DNA of 5,804 bases from Chloroflexota bacterium (GTDB lineage Bacteria; Chloroflexota; Limnocylindria; QHBO01), in contig JAHWJN010000089.1 in assembly GCA_019348395.1 (NCBI GenBank), positions 1-5,804 of the forward strand, written 5' to 3'. Every line of letters begins with the position of its first letter. The first letter of the stretch is position 1. The notes beneath the pieces are model-generated. The model saw only the letters and a list, made by a program, of their open reading frames with translations. It searched no databases and had not been told where the DNA came from. The position numbers were made by a program, and so were the translations under genes. Positions 1-5,764 of this stretch are shown one piece after another.

Positions 1-14
1 CCGCTGCTGATAAC

Positions 15-59
15 AAAAAATGCTCCAGGCCCCGCCGGCGTGGCGGCGTCTCCTGAAGC
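15..59 (-). terminator. Intrinsic (Rho-independent) terminator
   Basis: Read on the minus strand, GCTTCAGG (59-52) pairs with CCTGGAGC (29-22) over eight base pairs with one G-U. Inside it, CGCCG (48-44) pairs with CGGCG (37-33). One A follows the stem, then six T (20-15). A strong GC stem followed at once by a U tract is the classical intrinsic terminator form. It lies about 105 bases beyond the uppP stop, on the same strand, so it can end the hppA-uppP transcript and also any RNA begun at the promoter at 112-140. There is no T run on the other side, so it should work in the leftward direction only. Confidence 0.8.
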
Positions 60-105
60 TGGCCGTACCCGATGGGCCAGGCACCGTCGGTGATCATCCG
101 TCGGC
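15..105 (-). ncRNA. Candidate small RNA or structured leader
   Basis: A promoter-like pair at 112-140 would start a leftward RNA near position 105, and an intrinsic terminator ends it near 15, giving about 90 nt. The RNA can form three adjacent hairpins: CACC/GGTG with loop GAC (92-82), CTGGCC/GGCCAG with a 10-base loop (80-59), and the terminator hairpin (59-22). I do not recognise an RNA family: there is no tRNA cloverleaf, no SRP RNA GGAA tetraloop region, and no riboswitch core that I know. It could instead be the attenuator leader of a gene left of the window. Promoter, compact folding and terminator are visible in the sequence; that it is a real transcript is inference. Confidence 0.45.
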
Positions 106-111
106 CGCCCG

Positions 112-140
112 ATTGTAGGTCGCTCCCCGGGGGAAGTCAA
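112..140 (-). promoter_or_regulatory. Near-consensus sigma-70 promoter, firing leftwards
   Basis: On the minus strand, TTGACT (140-135) and TACAAT (117-112) are separated by exactly 17 bases. Each hexamer matches the housekeeping consensus at five of six positions, which stands out in DNA this GC-rich. The spacer contains the self-complementary run CCCCGGGG (125-132), which could be an operator or chance. The promoter starts 24 bases after the uppP stop and points away from it, so it serves something further left: the structured RNA at 15-105 or a gene outside the window. Confidence 0.65.
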
Positions 141-163
141 AGGTCGCTTGCCCGCTCGGCGAG

Positions 164-1009
164 TCAGCGACCGGAGAGCACCAGCGTCACCACGGCCGCC
201 GCGAAGGCGAAGCGGTACAGGCTGAAGACCAGCACCGACCGGCGTCTCAGCCAGGCCAGGAGGAAGCCGATGGCCAGCATGCCCGCCAGCATGGAGGCCA
301 GGAAGCCGACCGCCATCGCCGTCCATTCGCTCGCGGTCAGCGACTCGCCGAACAGATGGCGCGATCCCCACAGCCCGGCGCCGAGGGTGATCGGCGTGGC
401 GAGCAGGAAGCTGAAGCGAGCCGCCGTCTCGCGGTTCAGCCCCATCGCCAGGCCGGCGGTGATCGTGGCGCCGGAGCGGCTGATGCCGGGCATCAGCGCC
501 AGGGCCTGGCTGAACCCGACCACGAGTGCCACCGGCAGCGTGATGCCACCCAGGCTCCGGTCGCCGCGGCCGAGCCGGTCGGCCAGCAGGAGCGCGGCGC
601 CACCCACGAACAGGGCGGCCGCGATGGCCAGGCGCACGGGGTTCGAGTCACCGTGGAAGGTGGCCTCGATGGCGTCCTCGAAGGCGAGGCCGATGATGGC
701 GGCCGGGATCGTGGCCGCGAAGAGCAGCCACGCCAGGCGCCGATCCGGGTCGTCGCCGATGCGCCGCTGCCCGATGCTCGCGAACCACGCCCGCGCCAGG
801 CGCACCCAGTCGCGCGCGAAGTAGACGAGGAGCGCCACCAGCGTCCCGAGGTGCAGGAACACGTCGAATGCGAGCGTGCCCACCAGCCGGCTCGAATCGA
901 AGCCGAACAGCCACGGTGCCAGCTCCAGGTGCCCGGAGGAGGAGACCGGGAGGAACTCGGTCAGCCCCTGGAGCACTCCGACGATGATGGCCTCGACGAG
1001 CTCTCCCAT
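164..1009 (-). CDS. uppP: Undecaprenyl-diphosphate phosphatase UppP (BacA)
   Basis: Integral membrane enzyme that removes a phosphate from undecaprenyl diphosphate to regenerate the undecaprenyl phosphate carrier for peptidoglycan and other surface polymers. In many bacteria it also gives bacitracin tolerance. At 281 residues it has the usual family length. Both family signatures are present: the (E/Q)xxxE block around residues 14-28 (Q14, E18, then PVSSSGH with H27), and PGISRSGAT at 174-182 with the catalytic Arg178. Q14 in place of Glu is an accepted family variant. Hydrophobic stretches fit about eight membrane helices. The ATG start is 9 bases after the hppA stop. I see only a GAGG touching the start codon rather than a well-spaced ribosome site, so translation may be coupled to hppA. 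It ends in TGA, with another TGA in frame nine codons on. Confidence 0.97.
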   Translation of the reverse strand: MGELVEAIIVGVLQGLTEFLPVSSSGHLELAPWLFGFDSSRLVGTLAFDVFLHLGTLVALLVYFARDWVRLARAWFASIGQRRIGDDPDRRLAWLLFAATIPAAIIGLAFEDAIEATFHGDSNPVRLAIAAALFVGGAALLLADRLGRGDRSLGGITLPVALVVGFSQALALMPGISRSGATITAGLAMGLNRETAARFSFLLATPITLGAGLWGSRHLFGESLTASEWTAMAVGFLASMLAGMLAIGFLLAWLRRRSVLVFSLYRFAFAAAVVTLVLSGR

Positions 1010-1018
1010 CCTCAGAGG

Positions 1019-3253
1019 CTAGCGGATGAAGAGCGGGGCGAGGACCAGCGTGACGGTCGCGAGCAGCTTGACGAGGACGTGAAGCGACGGGCCGGCGGTG
1101 TCCTTGAACGGGTCACCGACGGTGTCCCCCACCACGGCCGCGGCGTGCGCCTCCGAGCCCTTGCCCAGCACCGCGCCGGCCTCGTCCACCAGGTTGCCCG
1201 ACTCGATGTACTTCTTCGCGTTGTCCCACGCCCCGCCGCCGTTGTTCAGCACGGTCGCCAGCAGGACGCCGGCGATCGTGCCGACCATCAGGAAGCCGGC
1301 GACGGCCTCGTGCCCGAGCAGCACGCCGACCGCGATCGGCGTGGCCACCGCCACGACGCCGGGGGCGATCATCTCGCGCAGCGCGGCGCGCGTGGTGATG
1401 TCGACCACCCGCGCGTAGTCAGGCTTCTGGGTGTAGTCCATGATCCCGGGCATCTCACGGAACTGGCGCCGCACCTCGACGATGATCGTCTGCGCCGCCT
1501 TGCCGACCGCCCGGATGGCGAGCGACGAGAAGAAGTAGACGAGCTTGGCGCCGGTCAGGGCCGCCACGAAGACGCTGACGTCGGCGAGGTTCACCGACTC
1601 CAGGAGGGTGCCGGCCTCGCGGACCCCCGCGTCGATCTGGTTGCCGAGGATCAGGTTGCCGACCTCGTCGAGGTAGGCCGAGAAGAGGAGGAAGGCCGCC
1701 AGCGCCGCCGAGCCGACCGCGTAGCCCTTGGTGAGCGCCTTCGTCGTGTTGCCGACCGCATCGAGTCGATCGGTGATCTCGCGCGCGCTCGCCTCCGATC
1801 GGCTGAACTCGGCGACGCCGCCGGCGTTGTCGGTGATCGGTCCGAAGGTGTCCATGGCCAGGATGTAAGCCGTGGTCATCAGCATGCCCATGGTCGCCAC
1901 GGCGGTGCCGAAGATGCCGCCCACGTCGTTGCCCTCGGCGTTGACCAGGCCCGCCTGGCTGCCGAGCCAGTGCGAGCTGAGGAGCGCGATGCCGATCGTG
2001 ACCGCGGTGACGAAGGTGGTCTCGAAGCCGACCGCCGTGCCGCTGATGATGTTCGTGGCCGGTCCGGTCCGGCTCGCCTCGGCGATCTCGCGCACCGGTC
2101 GGAAGCCGCCCGCGGTGTAGTACTGGGTGATGTACACGAACACCACGCTGGTGGCCAATCCGACGAGGCCGGCGCCGAAGAACCAGATCCATGCCGGAAC
2201 CCCGTTGTCCGGCAGCGTCCCGCCGGTGTCCATCATCACGTAGGTGGTCAGCGCCAGGCCGCCGACCGACAGCAGCGTGGTGACCCAGTAGCCGCGGTTC
2301 AGGATGTTCATCGGGTCCTCGCTCTCGGACCCGTTGATGAAGAACATCGCCACGATGGTCGCCAGCAGGCCGAAGGCGCGCACGACGAGCGGGAAGAAGA
2401 TCCAGGCCTCGGGATTGGGCCACCCGGCCGCCTCGGCGATGGTGAAGGCGGCCACGCCCAGGATCATGGCGCCGATGTTCTCGGCGGCCGTCGACTCGAA
2501 CAGGTCCGCCCCGCGACCGGCGCAGTCACCGACGTTGTCGCCGACCAGATCCGCGACGACGGCCGCGTTGCGCGGGTCGTCCTCGGGGATGCCCGCCTCC
2601 ACCTTGCCGACGAGGTCGGCCCCCACGTCCGCCGCCTTGGTGTAGATGCCGCCGCCGAGCTGGGCGAAGAGCGCCACGAAGCTGGCGCCGAAGCCGAAGC
2701 CCACGATGAGGAACGGGGCCTCGGCCACCGTGACGTCGCCGATGAGCGTCTCGTACGCGGTGAAGATGCCCCACACCCCGAGCAGCGACAGCGCCACCAC
2801 CAGGAATCCCGACACCGCGCCGCCGCGCATGGCCACCTGCACCGCCTCGACGAGGCTCCGACGCGCGGCCGCCGCCGTGCGGACGTTCGACCGCACGCTG
2901 ATGAACATGCCGATGATCCCCGACGCCATCGAGCACGCGGCGCCGACGAGGAAGGCGATGGCGGTCATGATCCCGATCGGGGCGCCCGCCAGTGACGGCA
3001 CGTCCGCCACCTCTTCGGTCTCCACCACGCCGATGACGAGGCCGATGACGATGGCCCCGACCAGTGCCAGCAGTCCGATCGTCGTGTACTGGCGCTTCAC
3101 GAAGGCATCGGCGCCCTCGCGGATGATGTCCCCGATGTCCTGCATCGCCTGGGGACCCTTGTCACGCGACAGGACGTCACGGGCGAGGTACAGCGCGAAG
3201 GCGACGGCGGCGAGGCCCGCGAGCGGGACCACCCACAGGATGAGCTGAACCAT
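1019..3253 (-). CDS. hppA: Membrane-bound proton-pumping pyrophosphatase, K+-independent type
   Basis: Couples hydrolysis of cytoplasmic pyrophosphate to H+ export across the membrane, in a homodimer of about 16 helices per chain. The product is 744 residues, normal for the family. Substrate and metal motifs are intact: DVGADLVGKVE (209-219), EDDPRN (224-229), DNVGD (239-243), TDNAGG (474-479), NNGGGAWDNAKK (670-681) and GDTVGDPFKDTAGPS (709-723). In the cation-selectivity segment GNTTKALTKG (501-510), Lys505 and Thr508 are the residues of potassium-independent H+-PPases; potassium-dependent enzymes have Ala and Gly there. I place the start at 3253, not at the ATG at 3319, because GGAGG (3262-3258) lies four bases upstream and the protein then begins with a membrane helix, as usual. 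The gene ends in TAG and is followed 9 bases later by uppP. Confidence 0.98.
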   Translation of the reverse strand: MVQLILWVVPLAGLAAVAFALYLARDVLSRDKGPQAMQDIGDIIREGADAFVKRQYTTIGLLALVGAIVIGLVIGVVETEEVADVPSLAGAPIGIMTAIAFLVGAACSMASGIIGMFISVRSNVRTAAAARRSLVEAVQVAMRGGAVSGFLVVALSLLGVWGIFTAYETLIGDVTVAEAPFLIVGFGFGASFVALFAQLGGGIYTKAADVGADLVGKVEAGIPEDDPRNAAVVADLVGDNVGDCAGRGADLFESTAAENIGAMILGVAAFTIAEAAGWPNPEAWIFFPLVVRAFGLLATIVAMFFINGSESEDPMNILNRGYWVTTLLSVGGLALTTYVMMDTGGTLPDNGVPAWIWFFGAGLVGLATSVVFVYITQYYTAGGFRPVREIAEASRTGPATNIISGTAVGFETTFVTAVTIGIALLSSHWLGSQAGLVNAEGNDVGGIFGTAVATMGMLMTTAYILAMDTFGPITDNAGGVAEFSRSEASAREITDRLDAVGNTTKALTKGYAVGSAALAAFLLFSAYLDEVGNLILGNQIDAGVREAGTLLESVNLADVSVFVAALTGAKLVYFFSSLAIRAVGKAAQTIIVEVRRQFREMPGIMDYTQKPDYARVVDITTRAALREMIAPGVVAVATPIAVGVLLGHEAVAGFLMVGTIAGVLLATVLNNGGGAWDNAKKYIESGNLVDEAGAVLGKGSEAHAAAVVGDTVGDPFKDTAGPSLHVLVKLLATVTLVLAPLFIR

Positions 3254-3257
3254 GAGT

Positions 3258-3262
3258 CCTCC
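3258..3262 (-). promoter_or_regulatory. Ribosome binding site that fixes the hppA start
   Basis: GGAGG on the minus strand, separated from the ATG at 3253-3251 by ACTC. It is the only clear Shine-Dalgarno sequence I see ahead of a start in this window, and it decides the hppA start over the in-frame ATG 66 bases upstream. Confidence 0.8.
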
Positions 3263-3270
3263 GTGTGCGC

Positions 3271-3288
3271 CCGCGACACCGGTCGCGG
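3271..3288 (-). promoter_or_regulatory. Perfect hairpin in the hppA leader
   Basis: CCGCGAC and GTCGCGG form a seven-base-pair perfect inverted repeat around a four-base loop, ending eight bases before the GGAGG site of hppA. No T run follows, so it is not an intrinsic terminator. It could affect hppA mRNA stability or translation, or be an operator. In DNA this GC-rich a stem of this size can also arise by chance. Confidence 0.35.
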
Positions 3289-3372
3289 CAGCGAGATGGT
3301 GGGGCCGGTATGAACACACGCGAAACGCCGGCGGGTGGACACGTCACGAGCCCCGCCAGCGATGGCGCGCGG

Positions 3373-3378
3373 ATAGTA
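3373..3378 (-). promoter_or_regulatory. Possible -10 element for hppA
   Basis: TACTAT on the minus strand lies about 120 bases upstream of the hppA start, in the 144-base gap after the Ig/propeller gene. It matches the TATAAT consensus at five of six positions and is a rare AT-rich patch here. No convincing -35 element sits 16-18 bases upstream, so this is a weak promoter candidate; hppA may also be reached by readthrough, since no terminator is visible in the gap. Confidence 0.3.
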
Positions 3379-3397
3379 GCACGCGCGGGGTCGAGGC

Positions 3398-5416
3398 CTA
3401 CGGCAGCCAGCGCACCCGCATGCCGTCGTCCGCCAGGCGAGTTCGCTCCCCCGTTGCGAGGTCCACGCGCACCACGTCGCCACGCGGGCCGACCACCAGC
3501 ACCACGCCCTCGACCGGGCCGAGGACGAGCTCGACCGCGTCCGTGCCCTCGAGCGCCCGCAGGATCTGGCCGGCCTCGAACAGCTCGGTGGCGACCCGGA
3601 CGGTTCCCTCCTCGTCGATCCAGCCGATGCGACCGTCGGACGCCAGGCTCAGGGCACGCGCCGACGCCCCCAGCTCCGCGTCGCGGACGGTCGTGCCGGA
3701 GCGCCGGACCACGCCCACCTCGGTCGGCCCATCGGGGGTGAGCGGGCCGACCGGCGCCTCGACCTCGGTGGAGCCGGGGCCGTCGGAGCGGAAGCGCAGA
3801 AGGATCGCACTGCTGGCCGCGTCCCAGGCCGGCGCGGCCGCCGGCGCCGCGGTCACCAGGGTCAGACGCTGGCCGGGCCGCTCGAGGATGCCGACGGCGC
3901 CGCGCAGGTCGACGTACGCGATCGCGTTGCCATCCGGCGAGTAGCGCGGGGCCCGGACGGGGCTCGGCTGCCCACCCTCAGTGGGTGCCGGCGACGGAGA
4001 GGCGCCGTCGGGACCCGCCACCGGCAGACGCACGGCCGTGGCCGACGCCGCGCCGATCTCCCAGGTCCACAGCCCGAGGCCGGCCCCGGTCCCGGCGTCA
4101 GCGCGCGCGAACGCGATGCGGGTGCCGTCCGGAGCGAAGACGGGATCGAACTCGAGATGGGCGGGGTCGGTGAGCACGCGCCGATCCGATCCGTCGGCGC
4201 GCAGGTGGACCAGGCGCCGGCCGTCGCCGACCACGAGCGAGCTGCCGTCGGGGGCGGCCGCGTAGTCGAGGACCGGCTCCGGCTCGGCCGACACCTGGTG
4301 CTGTCCGGTGCCGTCGGCGTTCATCGCCCACACGTTGGTCACGCCAGCCCGGTCGCTGAGGAAGAGGACCTGGTTGGAGAGGGTCGCCTGCGGCGCACCG
4401 GTCGTGAAGCTCCAGGTCACCGGCTCAGCCATGCGGCCGCCGTCGGCCGCGATGAGGCCCGCCTCGAGGGTCACCCGGACGGTGGTGTTCGGCGGGAGCG
4501 GCGCCGACGGCGTGAAGCGCAGCAGGCGGCGGGTTGTCGCCCCGTCGGGCTCCGCCACCAGCTCGACGGTGCCGGAAACCTCCGGGTCGATCGCCAGCAG
4601 GTCGCCGGCGACGGACTCCGAGTCGACTTCCCGGTCGAGCGTGACCGCGATCGACGTGTGCGGCGAGACGCCGTTCGTGCCGTCGGCCGGGACCAGGCCA
4701 TCGACAGCGAGGCCGGGCGAAACGGTGCGGAAGCCGATGCGAATCGCATCGGCGAGCGCCACGCCCCCGGCGTCCATGGCGTCGGTCGTGACGGTGACGA
4801 CATACTCGGTTGCCGGGTCGAGCGGCGCGTCGGGCACGATCTCGAGCCGCTCGCCGCTCCACCGCAGCTCGTAGTCGATCGCCGGCTCCACCTCGAGCGC
4901 CTCCTCGACGGAGGCGGTGTCCATGAGCCCGGAGAACTCGAGCGTGATCGCCGCGTCGACCGGTACATCCCGGGTCCCGTCCTCAGGGTCGGAGCCGGCC
5001 AGCACCGGGCGGTCGACGGTGACGAAGACGAACGGATCCGGCGGCTCGGTCATCTCGTTGCCCGCAGGATCCTGTACCCCGGGCGCCACCGTGACCGTGT
5101 ATTCGGTCGCCAGCTCGAGTGGGGCGCTCGGCGTGAAGATCAGGGTGCTGCCGCTCCAGCTCACCGTGCCGTCCGTCGGCGGATCGAGGACGACCGCATC
5201 GGTGGCGCTGTCCGGATCGATCGGCTCGCTGAAGCTGACCTCGATGCTGGTGGTGATGTGCGCGCGCTCGTCGTCATCCGGCAGCGGCTGGGTCAGCCCG
5301 ACATCGAGCACGGTCGGAGGTCGGGCGTCGACCGTGCTCGCGACGTAGAGGAGACCGACGAGGACGACGGCCCCGACCGCGATGACGGCCAGGCTGCGAA
5401 GGAGCACGCCGCGCAT
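3398..5416 (-). CDS. Membrane-anchored protein, three SbsA-type Ig-like domains and PD40/TolB-like beta-propeller
   Basis: Probable cell-surface protein of 672 residues; I recognise its domains, not a specific function. Residues 1-8 are short and basic, and 9-26 form one hydrophobic helix with no lipobox or clear signal-peptidase site, so it is probably an N-terminal anchor with the rest outside the cytoplasm. Three Ig-like (Big_5/SbsA type) domains follow at about 33-134, 137-232 and 235-340. Each has the family's S-I-x-V/L-x-F/L pattern followed by a P-x-A-P-L and T-x-Y-x-V-T-V ending; the third is the most divergent. Residues 347-672 look like a WD40-like propeller: SDRAGVTNVWAMNADGTG at 354-371 is a textbook PD40 blade, with further APDGTRIAFA and SPDGNAIAYV blades near 428 and 493. 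A Pro/Ser-rich loop (468-488) interrupts the propeller. Such proteins usually bind partners or glycans; no catalytic residues are evident. The start lies 9 bases after the sigma-like gene, without a clear ribosome site. Confidence 0.9.
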   Translation of the reverse strand: MRGVLLRSLAVIAVGAVVLVGLLYVASTVDARPPTVLDVGLTQPLPDDDERAHITTSIEVSFSEPIDPDSATDAVVLDPPTDGTVSWSGSTLIFTPSAPLELATEYTVTVAPGVQDPAGNEMTEPPDPFVFVTVDRPVLAGSDPEDGTRDVPVDAAITLEFSGLMDTASVEEALEVEPAIDYELRWSGERLEIVPDAPLDPATEYVVTVTTDAMDAGGVALADAIRIGFRTVSPGLAVDGLVPADGTNGVSPHTSIAVTLDREVDSESVAGDLLAIDPEVSGTVELVAEPDGATTRRLLRFTPSAPLPPNTTVRVTLEAGLIAADGGRMAEPVTWSFTTGAPQATLSNQVLFLSDRAGVTNVWAMNADGTGQHQVSAEPEPVLDYAAAPDGSSLVVGDGRRLVHLRADGSDRRVLTDPAHLEFDPVFAPDGTRIAFARADAGTGAGLGLWTWEIGAASATAVRLPVAGPDGASPSPAPTEGGQPSPVRAPRYSPDGNAIAYVDLRGAVGILERPGQRLTLVTAAPAAAPAWDAASSAILLRFRSDGPGSTEVEAPVGPLTPDGPTEVGVVRRSGTTVRDAELGASARALSLASDGRIGWIDEEGTVRVATELFEAGQILRALEGTDAVELVLGPVEGVVLVVGPRGDVVRVDLATGERTRLADDGMRVRWLP

Positions 5417-5425
5417 GGGCGGCGG

Positions 5426-5755
5426 TCAGCGGTGCCGCAGGCGGGCCGGAAGGATCTGGAGCTCGTCGCGGTACTTGGCGACCGTGCGCCGCGCCAGCGC
5501 CACCCCTCCGTCGGCGAGGGCGTCGGCGATCTCCTGGTAGTCCAGCCCCTCCTCGCGCAGCAGCAGCGCGCTGCGGTCGCGCTCGGTGAGCGCCTCCACC
5601 GCCTGCCGCGCCGCCGCCTCATCCTCGGCGCGCTCGGCGAGCGTTGGCTCCGGCTCCACCGCTGCCTCGGCCTTCTCCTGCGCGGCCAGCACGAGCAGCC
5701 GCTCGCGCCGGCGCGCGTCGCGGCGCCCCTCGTCGCGCACCAGGTTCGTGGCCAC
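5426..5755 (-). CDS. Sigma-factor-like protein, C-terminal part: ECF sigma-70 scaffold with sigma-54-type RpoN-box HTH
   Basis: The readable part is 109 residues from a GTG at 5755, but homology continues upstream past an in-frame TGA (5765-5767), so this GTG, which has no ribosome site, is probably not the native start. Residues 1-20 (ATNLVRDEGRRDARR) match the end of region 2 of ECF sigma-70 factors, 21-50 are an acidic linker, and 55-80 (ALTERDRSALLL, then LDYQEIADAL) match the first helices of region 4, which contacts RNA polymerase and the -35 element. The expected SVGTVKSR recognition helix is absent. Residues 81-109 instead read like the C terminus of sigma-54, with ARRTVAKYRD at 88-97 against the RpoN box ARRTVAKYRE. 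The likely role is promoter recognition by RNA polymerase or, if truly truncated, DNA binding only. The gene is probably co-transcribed with the Ig/propeller gene. Confidence 0.75.
   Translation of the reverse strand: MATNLVRDEGRRDARRRERLLVLAAQEKAEAAVEPEPTLAERAEDEAAARQAVEALTERDRSALLLREEGLDYQEIADALADGGVALARRTVAKYRDELQILPARLRHR
5465..5494 (-). other. RpoN-box-like motif in the sigma-like gene
   Basis: The codons give ARRTVAKYRD. The RpoN box of sigma-54 is ARRTVAKYRE, so nine of ten residues are identical and the tenth is a conservative Glu to Asp change. In sigma-54 this segment is the recognition helix that contacts the -24 GG element. As in sigma-54, it is followed by a short basic tail (ILPARLRHR) that ends the protein. 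Confidence 0.85.
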
Positions 5756-5764
5756 GGCGAAGAG

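Noticed and set aside
15..105. tRNA, SRP RNA or a known riboswitch in the structured left-end segment
   Set aside because: There is no cloverleaf or T-loop sequence, no SRP GGAA tetraloop core, and no riboswitch core that I recognise; only simple hairpins are visible.
72..824. A 250-codon plus-strand open frame opposite uppP
   Set aside because: Arg/Ala/Ser/Pro-rich with no recognisable motif; it lies opposite the well-supported uppP gene and is a shadow of it.
356..2995. A 2640-base open frame on the plus strand, opposite uppP and hppA
   Set aside because: Its translation is a low-complexity mix of Arg, Asp, Glu, Gly, Ala and His with no domain. It is the mirror of codon bias in two certain genes on the other strand, as is common in very GC-rich DNA.
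3254..3319. Upstream ATG at 3319 as the hppA start
   Set aside because: It would add 22 residues of non-membrane sequence unlike the family's N terminus. The ATG at 3253 has a proper GGAGG and begins directly with the first helix.
3254..3397. A sigma-54-type (-24 GG / -12 GC) promoter ahead of hppA, suggested by the RpoN box nearby
   Set aside because: The only GG-N10-GC spacing I found lies within about 30 bases of the start codon and lacks the rest of the TGGCAC-N5-TTGC consensus. It is expected by chance at this GC content.
3398..5416. Calling the Ig/propeller protein TolB
   Set aside because: It has a TolB/PD40-like propeller but lacks the TolB N-terminal domain and carries three Ig-like domains and a membrane anchor. 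There is no tol-pal context.
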